Assembly (NCBI RefSeq): GCF_004362245.1
Contig: NZ_SNWM01000003.1
Location: 682,001 to 746,000, forward strand
Direction: 5' to 3'
DNA from: Pedobacter duraquae
GTDB taxonomy: Bacteria > Bacteroidota > Bacteroidia > Sphingobacteriales > Sphingobacteriaceae
Length of the DNA stretch: 64,000 bases
In this document: in pieces, positions 15,173 to 21,752 of the stretch
Layout of the letters: each line of letters starts with the position of its first letter
Position numbering within the stretch: position 1 is the stretch's first letter
Notes under the pieces: generated by a model
Databases searched by the model: none
The model's input: only the letters and a program-made list of their open reading frames with translations
What the model was told of the DNA's origin: nothing
Program-made: the position numbers and the translations under genes

Positions 15173-15195
15173 ATATATTTAACTACATTTGCCTT

Positions 15196-15408
15196 ATGAC
15201 TGTCAAAGAATTTTTAAAAACTAATAAGCTTATTAACCTAAGTGCTGTAGCAAAATTGATGTATCCAACAAACAGCGACGCTCCGGCTTATTTACTTAGA
15301 AAACTGTCGGACGGAGCTACCCGTCCCTTTACGGTTAAGGATTCAGAAAAGGCGCTAGAGATATTAAAGCAGCTCTCTGTGTCTGTGTCTGGAATAACAA
15401 TAGATTAA
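15196..15408 (+). CDS. Small probable DNA-binding regulator
   Basis: 70 residues from ATG 15196 (MTVKEFLKTNKLINLSAVAK). Residues about 10-45 (LINLSAVAKLMYPTNSDAPA then YLLRKLSDG) fit a helix-turn-helix, followed by RPFTVKDSEKALEILKQLSV, a dimerising helix-like segment. It is divergent from the 14887-15096 operon over a region of TGTACA sites, the classic layout of a self-regulating small repressor. It lacks a catalytic or S24 domain, so it could act like a Cro/Arc-type protein. Family not recognised. Confidence 0.6.
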   Translation: MTVKEFLKTNKLINLSAVAKLMYPTNSDAPAYLLRKLSDGATRPFTVKDSEKALEILKQLSVSVSGITID

Positions 15409-15415
15409 TTTTCTT

Positions 15416-15431
15416 AAGCGATATATCAATT
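15416..15431 (-). repeat. Dispersed 16-bp near-palindrome, copy F
   Basis: AAGCGATATATCAATT overlapping the TGA stop of the VRR-NUC gene and lying between two convergent genes. Confidence 0.65.
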
Positions 15432-15785
15432 ATTTGCACCACGCATATAATCGTTTACAGTCTTCATAAATACATCCATTGTCCAGATCGTAACACAGAG
15501 CCAGCCCTCTTTCCTGAGTTCAGCCATAAAATCTTCTTGGTTATCTGTTGCTGTATTCTTGCCTCGTTTAAGCTCTGTAGCTAGTCCTACGTAATTACCA
15601 GACCTTTTGTAGAACATCAAATCCGGGCAGCCGCTACGGGTTCCCATTCGTTTGAACTTTGCCGCCTCCCTTGGATCTCGTTTTCCACCGTTAGGGGAGT
15701 GGTGATACAATAGCTTTTTGTATTGCAGCTGTAGCCATTTTACACACTCCTCTTGAAATTTGTCTTCCTCTCCGCTTCCTCTCAC
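15426..15785 (-). CDS. VRR-NUC domain nuclease
   Basis: 119 residues starting at GTG 15785. The whole protein is a VRR-NUC domain (PD-(D/E)XK superfamily): HHSPNGGKRDPREAAKFKRM, then GTRSGCPDLMFYKRSGNY with the catalytic D, then LATELKRGKNTATDNQEDF with the ExK pair, and a WLCVTIW end. Phage VRR-NUC proteins act on recombination or replication intermediates such as branched DNA. It is convergent with the regulator at 15196. Confidence 0.85.
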   Translation of the reverse strand: MRGSGEEDKFQEECVKWLQLQYKKLLYHHSPNGGKRDPREAAKFKRMGTRSGCPDLMFYKRSGNYVGLATELKRGKNTATDNQEDFMAELRKEGWLCVTIWTMDVFMKTVNDYMRGANN

Positions 15786-15856
15786 ATTTCAAAACTACAT
15801 AGTGAGATAGCCGCAGCAAAAAATCTTTTAAAATAAGCACAGTAAAAAGGTATAAA

Positions 15857-15903
15857 ATAGTTTACTTTTTATTTGCTAAATAGTAAACTATTGTTTACCT
15901 TTG
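15857..15903 (+). promoter_or_regulatory. hicAB promoter with 10-bp inverted-repeat operator
   Basis: A perfect inverted repeat ATAGTTTACT (15857-15866) / AGTAAACTAT (15882-15891) encloses the TTG (15873-15875). A 20-base spacer leads to TACCTTTG (15896-15903), a full TAnnTTTG match. An extra GTTTAC half-site follows. The arrangement fits autorepression by HicB. Confidence 0.78.
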
Positions 15904-15926
15904 AATACACCAATAAAGGAGCGCCA

Positions 15927-16118
15927 ATGAAATGGAGTGAATTACTTAAAAAAATCAAAAAGCAGGGTTATGTGTTTTTGAGAAACGGAAAAGGAAGCCA
16001 TGAGATATGGCACCTACCAGGGGTTGAGGGAAGCGAGATAGTAATCGCCAATCACCCAAGCAAAGAAGTCGGTAACGGCTTAGCATCTAAAATTCTAAAA
16101 AAGGCGGGGCTTAAATAG
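15927..16118 (+). CDS. hicA: HicA-type mRNA interferase toxin
   Basis: 63 residues from ATG 15927 with a strong site (AAAGGAGCGCC). The fold is a double-stranded-RNA-binding-like domain: MKWSELLKKIKKQGYVFLRN, then GKGSHEIW with the catalytic histidine of the 'GSHxxw' motif, then IVIANHPSKEVGNGLASKIL. HicA cleaves mRNA when its antitoxin is lost. The hicB gene follows but after an unusually long gap (139 bases). Confidence 0.88.
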   Translation: MKWSELLKKIKKQGYVFLRNGKGSHEIWHLPGVEGSEIVIANHPSKEVGNGLASKILKKAGLK

Positions 16119-16257
16119 CCCTACCTTTAATTAAATATCGGTTCTACGTATGCCGGAGTAAACGTAGCGAGTACATCTTCGTAAATGGTGTTTATTTATA
16201 AATTTTACTAAAGATCAGGCACCACGTAAAAACTGATCGAAAATTGGAGAACGAAAT

Positions 16258-16647
16258 ATGAGAAAGATCGTATTTATAGTCGAAAAAACCGATACGGGTT
16301 TTTCAGCATACGCTGACGACTTTGAGAACATTCCAGCGGCTACGACCGCAGACACGTTGGGGGAATTAAAAACTAATGCACTTGACGCATTCAACACGAT
16401 TGCTGAGTTAAAAGGCTTAGAAGAGGCTAATATTGATGACATCGTCATTCAATTAGATCTACCCCAGTTATTTGAGTACTATAAAATAATTAATGCGAGC
16501 GCGCTGGGAGCAAGGATAGGAATGGACAAAACATTGTTATCACAATATGTTAACGGGCATAAAAAAGCAGGGCCAAAGCAAGTACAAAAAATCATTTGCG
16601 GAATTAGAGAACTTGGAAGTGAGCTGGCGTCACTGGAATTGGCATAA
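16258..16647 (+). CDS. hicB: HicB-type antitoxin
   Basis: 129 residues. An N-terminal partial RNase-H-like domain (IVFIVEKTDTGFSAYADDFE, then IPAATTADTLGELKTNALDA) is the HicB fold that blocks HicA. A C-terminal HTH (ALGARIGMDKTLLSQYVNGH KKAG) binds the operator. A pair carried by a prophage can stabilise it or act against other phages by abortive infection. Between hicA and hicB there is a small hairpin, CTACGT...ACGTAG (16143-16166). Confidence 0.85.
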   Translation: MRKIVFIVEKTDTGFSAYADDFENIPAATTADTLGELKTNALDAFNTIAELKGLEEANIDDIVIQLDLPQLFEYYKIINASALGARIGMDKTLLSQYVNGHKKAGPKQVQKIICGIRELGSELASLELA

Positions 16648-16729
16648 TTAATTGAATGATCTAAATAATTTTAAAAAAAACAATAATCAATGTGAAATAA
16701 AATATAATCCCTGTGAAATAACAGGTATT

Positions 16730-16765
16730 AATCAGGGGGTGTGCTGAAAAGCGCATCCCCTGATT
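16730..16765 (+). terminator. Strong terminator after hicB
   Basis: AATCAGGGG GTGTGC, loop TGAAAA, GCGCAT CCCCTGATT: 15 pairs including two G-U, followed by TCTTTT. It isolates the HicAB unit from the next gene. Confidence 0.85.
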
Positions 16766-16856
16766 TCTTTTACCCAAATTCAAAAGCAAAAATGTGACTT
16801 TTGTGATTACTAAAAATATTAGTATTATTGTTGCTGTTAAAATAATCACCTACATT

Positions 16857-17177
16857 ATGAACAAGGATACCGAAGCAAATAAGCAACTGAGAGTAACCAT
16901 AGCGACAGAGGCGTTCAATAAGTCTTGTATAATCTTCTGTAGCGATACCCAGGAGTATTACACCCCGCGTGAGTTCGTAGATTCTGGTATTATTGTAGAT
17001 GTCAAAGAACTGGATACAAGAAAGTATTACGGTAATATATCCTTGGAGAACGCTAAACAAGCCCTACAAAGACAGGCTAAAGATCTAAAAGCAGCAAATG
17101 AAAAATACCAGGCATTTAGTCAAAAGATCCTATCTGCGTTCGATCTTAGCCCGGTCGGCAAGAGCAAGGGTAAATGA
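16857..17177 (+). CDS. Phage protein of unknown function
   Basis: 106 residues from ATG 16857 (MNKDTEANKQLRVTIATEAF); codons upstream in frame to 16794 overlap the terminator flank and are unlikely. The first half is beta-rich (CIIFCSDTQEYYTPREFVD), the second a charged helix (LENAKQALQRQAKDLKAANE). It is the last + strand gene of the 15.9-17.2 kb cargo block and ends in a terminator. No family recognised; a moron role is possible. Confidence 0.5.
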   Translation: MNKDTEANKQLRVTIATEAFNKSCIIFCSDTQEYYTPREFVDSGIIVDVKELDTRKYYGNISLENAKQALQRQAKDLKAANEKYQAFSQKILSAFDLSPVGKSKGK

Positions 17178-17204
17178 GCCGATTAAATTAGCTAATCGGC
17201 TCAT
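17174..17204. terminator. Bidirectional terminator with 12-bp perfect stem
   Basis: ATGAGCCGATTA, loop AATTAGC, TAATCGGCTCAT. The left arm contains the TGA stop codon of the + strand gene. It separates convergent genes. Confidence 0.8.
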
Positions 17205-17212
17205 GGCGTTTA

Positions 17213-17398
17213 TTATTGCTTTCGTTCAATTTTACGGGCTCTTAGGTTACCGTCTGGATCCTTGACGAACTCTACCTTAGGGTTGTCCCAGTGCCAGAGA
17301 AAGGATATTCTTTCGTCTCTTGATAGTCCTTTTCTTCCTAACAAGGCTTGTACTTTTTTAAGCTCTACTGATCGTACGTTTGAAATTGCTCTGCTCAT
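17213..17398 (-). CDS. Small basic phage protein, unknown
   Basis: 61 residues, basic and helical (SVELKKVQALLGRKGLSRDE, then VEFVKDPDGNLRARKIERKQ). It ends the leftward early/middle operon next to a terminator. No recognised family; nucleic-acid binding is plausible from charge alone. Confidence 0.5.
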   Translation of the reverse strand: MSRAISNVRSVELKKVQALLGRKGLSRDERISFLWHWDNPKVEFVKDPDGNLRARKIERKQ

Positions 17399-17402
17399 TT
17401 GA

Positions 17403-17702
17403 TTAAGGATTGATGTTTTCAGGGTGATTTCTGTATTTTTCTATGTACCATTTGTACTGATGGCTGTGTTGCTCTTTTGGATCCCTTCTAGAGAACTCTT
17501 CAAATGAGATGACTTCTACCTCCTCGTCAGGGTCTTTGTATTTAGTTGGATCCGTTACGCTCGCTCTTCTAGCATCCGATATACTGATGTAGATGGCTTT
17601 ATTATCAGTCCATTCCCCGTAAGGCGTAGGGAATGGGTTTTTCATTACGCGCATTACGGAGTCGTATTGATTATTTGTTGTGGTTTTTACAAACGTTTTC
17701 AT
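17403..17702 (-). CDS. Phage protein of unknown function
   Basis: 99 residues from ATG 17702, which forms an ATGA overlap with the stop of the zinc-ribbon gene; the longer frame to 17744 would overlap it needlessly. The C-terminal half carries EEVEVISFEEFSRRDPKEQH and ends KYRNHPENINP. Unknown function. Confidence 0.5.
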   Translation of the reverse strand: MKTFVKTTTNNQYDSVMRVMKNPFPTPYGEWTDNKAIYISISDARRASVTDPTKYKDPDEEVEVISFEEFSRRDPKEQHSHQYKWYIEKYRNHPENINP

Positions 17703-17980
17703 AACTCTGGATTTATGGTTTTTTCCTCTCCGCAATGGGAGCATCTAAACCGGTTAATAAAATATTCTCTTGGTGCTCCGACTATCGGCTGGTATTCGTG
17801 AATACCTCCGTTAGCGCATGGTAATTTGTACTCGTCAGTGCCTTTGATGTAGTAAACCGTAAAGCCGAATATCTTTTCGCAATCCGAACACTCGGTTTCG
17901 TATTGTTCATCCTGGGTGTGGCAGTCGTCCGGTATTTCATTTAGCTTCTCGCAGTATGGACAGGTCAGTTTTTCGCTCAT
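17699..17980 (-). CDS. Multi-zinc-ribbon phage protein
   Basis: 93 residues with three Cys-pair sites: CPYCEKL near the start, CSDCEK in the middle and CSHCGEEK at the end, plus a further Cys. Two zinc ribbons can form. Similar small ribbons bind nucleic acid or RNA polymerase. It lies in a run of small middle genes with overlapping ends. Confidence 0.55.
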   Translation of the reverse strand: MSEKLTCPYCEKLNEIPDDCHTQDEQYETECSDCEKIFGFTVYYIKGTDEYKLPCANGGIHEYQPIVGAPREYFINRFRCSHCGEEKTINPEL

Positions 17981-17982
17981 GG

Positions 17983-18171
17983 TTAAAAGTTTTTACAGTG
18001 ATGTTCGCGAATGAAATTTGTGCACGAATAAAGGTTGTACAGATGGATCGCAAGGAATATCCAGTGCCAGCCGAATGCGCTGGGTATAGTAATGCCTATC
18101 CCGATTAAAGCTGCTACAATCATTAGGACATTAAATGAGAGGGATAATAAAACCCATGTCTTGTAACTCAT
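17983..18171 (-). CDS. Small two-helix membrane protein
   Basis: 62 residues. Two hydrophobic helices at about 6-27 (WVLLSLSFNVLMIVAALIGI) and 31-50 (AFGWHWIFLAIHLYNLY) with a short charged end. It lies between soluble-protein genes with only a few bases between them. Function unknown; a superinfection-exclusion or holin-like role would need testing. Confidence 0.5.
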   Translation of the reverse strand: MSYKTWVLLSLSFNVLMIVAALIGIGITIPSAFGWHWIFLAIHLYNLYSCTNFIREHHCKNF

Positions 18172-18174
18172 AAC

Positions 18175-18711
18175 TTACGCCTCCTTTAGTTTAATCCATC
18201 CGTACTCTATTTGCTTTTCAACAGACAATCCCATCCAAGGCAAAGCGTAGCCTTTTGAGCGGAGGTAGTCAACAATAGCGATGTATGCAATAGGTCTTTC
18301 TGATGAAAGATTAACTTTACCAATATTAATAGTGTAAGATTTAAAACCCTCATCCTTGTATTTTGCAAAATTCATTGTTGCGCAAACGCTCGCATACCTG
18401 GGCATCATGGAAATAAAGTAATTAATGCCAACCCTGTCATAATCAGTTTGAACATAAAAAATATCCTTATTTCTGGTTACCTTAAAGTCGTGACCTGGCC
18501 TTTCGTGCGCAAGCCTTGCCACATGTATTAAATCTTCATCTGCTATTGATAAAAGGGTTTTGAGTGTTAAAAAATCATACTTATCAGTATAACTCATCAG
18601 AGTGCTATCTAATTTTTGAGTTTTTTCTTCTGGGTAGTTTCGGTTATTATAAACAACCTGAGCAAAATACTGAGCAAAAAACTTCGCTTTGTTTTCTAAC
18701 GTATTCTCCAT
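18175..18711 (-). CDS. Phage protein of unknown function
   Basis: 178 residues, soluble, mixed alpha/beta. Segments include FAQYFAQVVYNNRNYPEEK, LLSIADEDLIHVARLAHERP and a C-terminal LRSKGYALPWMGLSVEKQIE. The last part reads like a surface-exposed recognition helix. It is co-oriented with its neighbours and overlaps the upstream gene by one base. No family recognised. Confidence 0.55.
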   Translation of the reverse strand: MENTLENKAKFFAQYFAQVVYNNRNYPEEKTQKLDSTLMSYTDKYDFLTLKTLLSIADEDLIHVARLAHERPGHDFKVTRNKDIFYVQTDYDRVGINYFISMMPRYASVCATMNFAKYKDEGFKSYTINIGKVNLSSERPIAYIAIVDYLRSKGYALPWMGLSVEKQIEYGWIKLKEA

Positions 18712-18926
18712 TACACAGCCTCCCTCACTTCAAACGCGCCATAGCTCGCCATTTCAGCCGTATTGACGACAATTAAATTTAATCCATGCCTGTCGATTAT
18801 CTCGTTAGCTCTGTTGATTGCTTTTTCAATTTCTACCACTCCCCGGATCTCAATCCCGTTTTTAAGGAGTTTGGATTTAGAAGGGTCGTACTTCTTTGTG
18901 AATTTTTGAATATCTGTAGGCCTCAT
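18711..18926 (-). CDS. Small phage protein, unknown
   Basis: 71 residues with a helix-rich middle (VVEIEKAINRANEIIDRHGL) and a hydrophobic strand (NLIVVNTAEMASYGAF). It overlaps the 178-residue gene by one base. No recognised family. Confidence 0.5.
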   Translation of the reverse strand: MRPTDIQKFTKKYDPSKSKLLKNGIEIRGVVEIEKAINRANEIIDRHGLNLIVVNTAEMASYGAFEVREAV

Positions 18927-18927
18927 G

Positions 18928-19080
18928 CTATTTGATTCTTAAAGGGTTTAATACTACTCCAGTCTCTGGACGCACGTAATCGGGTCTCTCCGGTCTTTTA
19001 ACTTTTATTGGTTGTAGGCATTCCTTTTTGCAGCTACAGATCATTGCCGCAGCGATAAGGAGAATTGATAATTTTTTCAT
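18928..19080 (-). CDS. Small proline-rich lipoprotein (spanin-like candidate)
   Basis: 50 residues from ATG 19080 (MKKLSILLIAAAMICSCKKE), which begins a lipoprotein signal with probable lipidated Cys at 16. The mature peptide is short and proline-rich (RPERPDYVRPETG). Size and proline content recall the outer-membrane Rz1-type spanin subunit, but no inner partner is adjacent, so the idea is tentative. It overlaps the small zinc-ribbon gene upstream by ATGA. Confidence 0.5.
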   Translation of the reverse strand: MKKLSILLIAAAMICSCKKECLQPIKVKRPERPDYVRPETGVVLNPLRIK

Positions 19081-19211
19081 GATTCTTTTTTGATTGGTTG
19101 AGTAAATGGTCTTAGGCCGCAGCAAGGGCAGGTTACCCATGATCTAGCGTCGAACTCCTCAAAGCACCTTTCGCAGATATAATCTGCTTCGTGATTGAAT
19201 TGCTTAATCAT
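19077..19211 (-). CDS. Very small zinc-ribbon protein
   Basis: 44 residues (MIKQFNHEADYICERCFEEF then DARSWVTCPCCGLRPFTQ) between the HD-domain gene and the lipoprotein. Its ATG overlaps the HD gene stop by eight bases and its TGA overlaps the lipoprotein ATG. It has the paired CxxC ... CPCC sites of a rubredoxin-like ribbon. The tight overlaps on both sides support it as a real gene. Confidence 0.6.
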   Translation of the reverse strand: MIKQFNHEADYICERCFEEFDARSWVTCPCCGLRPFTQPIKKES

Positions 19212-19767
19212 TAATGACTCCTTTCGTCCAGGTGTCCGGCTTGATTTCTTTGTGTTGCTCTATCCAAGCTGCCATGTATTTGCATACTCCAGTGTGCCAA
19301 GTAATTTGTGTGCTCGTGTCTCTGTTTTCACTGGAATACTTACCCGAATCGGCTTGCTTCATGTATTCGTGAATCTCTCCAGTCCAATTAACCATTGGCA
19401 GATATAGCCAGCGCGGAGTTAACTGGAAAGCCATTTTATCCGCAACACAAAGTTTTGAATATTGGCCGCCTAGCTTCTTAGCAAAGAATCTGCTATGAAA
19501 TAGCGTGAAATCTCCCCACTCCTTACCGAAAAGAAAGTCCATTATAAGGGCTCCTAAGATCGGATGCTCTTCGCCCTCAATACCGTCCATATTCGGTTTT
19601 CCGATATACCCAAGGTCATGTACAAAGAATGCTACCCAAAGCCGGGGATCCCAGGGAAACCCGTATAACTTCCACCAAGCCGCAGCAACAAAGAAGGGGT
19701 GAATAAAGAAGCAATGCGCTCCATAGAGGACTGATCGTGTACCGACGTTTTTAAAGATTCTGTTCAT
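19204..19767 (-). CDS. HD-domain-like phage hydrolase
   Basis: 187 residues. FFVHDLGYIG at about 48-57 gives the adjacent His-Asp of an HD domain, preceded by YGAHCFFIHPFFVAAAWWKLY. Further downstream come GEEHPILGALIMDFLFG, FTLFHSRFFAKKLG and CVADKMAFQL with extra His/Asp candidates. HD proteins hydrolyse phosphate esters of nucleotides or signalling molecules. In phages such genes alter nucleotide pools or degrade immune signals. The specific substrate is not predictable here. Confidence 0.6.
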   Translation of the reverse strand: MNRIFKNVGTRSVLYGAHCFFIHPFFVAAAWWKLYGFPWDPRLWVAFFVHDLGYIGKPNMDGIEGEEHPILGALIMDFLFGKEWGDFTLFHSRFFAKKLGGQYSKLCVADKMAFQLTPRWLYLPMVNWTGEIHEYMKQADSGKYSSENRDTSTQITWHTGVCKYMAAWIEQHKEIKPDTWTKGVIND

Positions 19768-19771
19768 TTTT

Positions 19772-19969
19772 TTAGATTAAAGCTGTTTGAATGTTGTACC
19801 CGAACCGGTTGCACAGCTCGGTAATTATTTTGTTGTTTCTTGCCTCGTCTATCTCGCTGTACGGAACTGTCACTTCCCGTTTGTGAGCGTCGACTTGATA
19901 GCTGGTTTTGATTTTTGAATGGAGATAGTACCGGCGGGTATGATCTTTCTTAGTAAACTTGTTTTTCAT
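19772..19969 (-). CDS. Small phage protein, unknown
   Basis: 65 residues, basic N-terminus (MKNKFTKKDHTRRYYLHSKI) then a helix (SEIDEARNNKIITELCNRFG). Its ATG overlaps the stop of the G8-tract gene by ATGA, indicating they were translated in series. No family recognised. Confidence 0.5.
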   Translation of the reverse strand: MKNKFTKKDHTRRYYLHSKIKTSYQVDAHKREVTVPYSEIDEARNNKIITELCNRFGYNIQTALI

Positions 19970-20207
19970 GGCCGGGCATCGTTTACGTTTCGCATGTAGA
20001 CAACCGTTGTTTTGCCGGCTATTTCCTTTATTTGGGCAGGCTTTGGATAACCATTTTTAGTTACCGCCTGAGCCTCGCAGACCTCAAAAACGCCGTGCTT
20101 AGACCCCCCCCAATGAAGTGTAATACCTTTTTATTTTTGCTTGATTGCTTGTAAAATCGGTCTCCAGCCTTAAGATCTGCTACCGTTGTAATTTGGTTTC
20201 TGGTCAT
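19966..20207 (-). pseudogene. Small phage gene frameshifted at a G8 tract
   Basis: From ATG 20207 (MTRNQITTVADLKAGDRFYK) the frame runs into a run of eight G (20104-20111 as C on the + strand) and stops at 20061 after 48 residues. If the tract were nine or six G, the frame continues coherently (SKHGVFEVCEAQAVTKNGYP ... VVYMRNVNDARP) and ends at a TGA overlapping the next ATG, giving about 80 residues. Read-through to such a neat overlap argues that the long form is the real protein. Slipped-strand variation, programmed slippage or a sequencing error are all possible. Confidence 0.6.
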
Positions 20208-20222
20208 TTATTTAAGTTATAT

Positions 20223-20238
20223 AATTGATATATTGATT
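20223..20238 (-). repeat. Dispersed 16-bp near-palindrome, copy G
   Basis: AATTGATATATTGATT overlapping the methyltransferase TAA stop codon and 15 bases before the start of the G8-tract gene. Confidence 0.75.
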
Positions 20239-21145
20239 AATTGAAATATCGCATTAACTCGGTTCCGATCCATTCACCCATGTGGCAAGGGACAGCATTT
20301 CCGATAAGCTGGTAGGAGCTACGTTTCTCCGGGAAAATATAGTCATCCGGGAATCCTTGGAGCCTTGCGTATTCTCTGACGGTAAAAGGTCTGACTCCGT
20401 ATTCTGCGTTTTTGTCTTTTACTAACCGGGTTCCCATATCTTTAGCGTAATGCGCTACACAAGTAGGAGCATAGCTTCCCGGATCACTAGGATCTACTAC
20501 GATCGGTAGATCTCTGTATTTGCCATTTATCCGGTCTATAACGCTCTGATTCATTTTGTAAACCGGATCTTTCTCCAGGATGTCTGACATTTTGATCCTG
20601 TTTTTAGATTGAGTTGGAGCTGAGATACTGAACGGCTTTCTTGTTCCAATCATTATTAATCGTTCCCGGCGTTGTGGCAGCCAGTTTAACGCGTTTACTG
20701 GACAAAAGATGTTTACGTAGTATCCCGGAAGTTTAGACATTGCTTCCATAACTACAGGAAATTTTTTCATACCCGGCACGTTTTCTAACACATAAACTTC
20801 CGGCTGCTCTATTGCTACATGCCTAAGAAAGTGCAGGAATAAGTCGTCGCCGGTTCTTGTTCCGCTGATGTTGGCGATTGTTGAATACTTTGTACAAGGA
20901 TAAGTGCCTACTAATATGTCGGATCGATCTTGACTTAAAACGGTTATGTCTTTAATGTCTTGGTGTAGAACCTTGTGATCTATATAGTGAGGATTTAGCT
21001 TAAGGCATTCTATGGCGTTGGCATCGAGATCTAAAGATTGAATCATAGTAACTCCCGCAGCCTGTAAGCCTAGTTCCATGCCCGCAGCACCAGAGAAATA
21101 CCCTTTAGCTGTAGGTTTATATTTTAAGTTCAAATTGATTTGCAT
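20237..21145 (-). CDS. C5 cytosine DNA methyltransferase, orphan
   Basis: 302 residues with the canonical C5-MTase motifs: I FSGAAGMELG (17-26), IV TYPC with the catalytic Cys84, VI ENVPG (121-125), VIII QRRERLIMIGTR (158-169), a target region, IX RPFTVREYARLQGFP and X YQLIGNAVP. It methylates cytosine at C5 in a short unknown site. No restriction gene is next to it, so it probably protects phage DNA from host enzymes. Its start is exactly at the edge of repeat copy H, which fills the gap to the upstream gene. Confidence 0.93.
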   Translation of the reverse strand: MQINLNLKYKPTAKGYFSGAAGMELGLQAAGVTMIQSLDLDANAIECLKLNPHYIDHKVLHQDIKDITVLSQDRSDILVGTYPCTKYSTIANISGTRTGDDLFLHFLRHVAIEQPEVYVLENVPGMKKFPVVMEAMSKLPGYYVNIFCPVNALNWLPQRRERLIMIGTRKPFSISAPTQSKNRIKMSDILEKDPVYKMNQSVIDRINGKYRDLPIVVDPSDPGSYAPTCVAHYAKDMGTRLVKDKNAEYGVRPFTVREYARLQGFPDDYIFPEKRSSYQLIGNAVPCHMGEWIGTELMRYFN

Positions 21146-21161
21146 AATTGATATAATGATT
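21146..21161 (-). repeat. Dispersed 16-bp near-palindrome, copy H
   Basis: AATTGATATAATGATT fills the 14-base gap between the upstream gene stop (TAA within it) and the methyltransferase ATG, directly abutting both. Confidence 0.7.
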
Positions 21162-21387
21162 ATTTTCTCGCCAACTCAAAACGAGTTAACGGTATTTCCT
21201 GTACTGAACCTATTTTACGGATCCGTTCGTAATCCTGTGAGAACTCGATATTTCCACCTTGCTCTATGTAGGCTTTTCCGTACTCAATAAAAGCCGCTGG
21301 ATCCAGCAAGGCAAATTTTTTGACTACAATTACTTTCCAGCGCTCCATTTCGTCAAACACCTTAAACGCTCTCTCTTGCTGTGTCAT
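21160..21387 (-). CDS. Small phage protein, unknown
   Basis: 75 residues. Helical (ERAFKVFDEMERWKVIVVKK then FALLDPAAFIEYGKAYIEQG). It overlaps the upstream coiled-coil gene by four bases and ends at repeat copy H. Possibly a replication accessory by place; no family recognised. Confidence 0.5.
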   Translation of the reverse strand: MTQQERAFKVFDEMERWKVIVVKKFALLDPAAFIEYGKAYIEQGGNIEFSQDYERIRKIGSVQEIPLTRFELARK

Positions 21388-21752
21388 AGATCTTGTAGGG
21401 TTTTTTGCAGTTTAATAACTTCCTTCTCTAGTTCCGTAATCCTTAACAGTTGTTCGTGTTCTCTGGCGAAGAGCTTGTGCATTACCTTTTTGAATTGGAG
21501 GCCGCGTTCTGATGCTACTGTAAAGCTGTTAACCGCAGCGCAAAGTATATCTAGGCGTTTCCTCTGGCGGTTGGTTTTTTCTGTTGGCTTTCCCTTGGTA
21601 AGAAACTCCGCTAAGTCGCTCTCCATTTCTACGATCACGCCCATTGCTTGTAGTACCCTGGCGTAATGGTCGGTGTGGTCTTCGTATTCTGCGAGGTACA
21701 CTTCTGATAAATCCCAGTAGTGCTTTTCCTCTGATGTCATTTTCTTTGCCAT
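21384..21752 (-). CDS. Coiled-coil phage protein near the helicase
   Basis: 122 residues, nearly all helical, with a C-terminal coiled-coil (FAREHEQLLRITELEKEVIK LQ). It overlaps the helicase gene by one base and so is probably co-translated with it. A structural partner of the replication proteins is plausible but unproven. Confidence 0.5.
   Translation of the reverse strand: MAKKMTSEEKHYWDLSEVYLAEYEDHTDHYARVLQAMGVIVEMESDLAEFLTKGKPTEKTNRQRKRLDILCAAVNSFTVASERGLQFKKVMHKLFAREHEQLLRITELEKEVIKLQKTLQDL

Noticed and set aside
16661..16849. Hydrophobic minus-strand frame after hicB
   Set aside because: It crosses the strong hicB terminator and is A/T-rich noise; no ribosome site.
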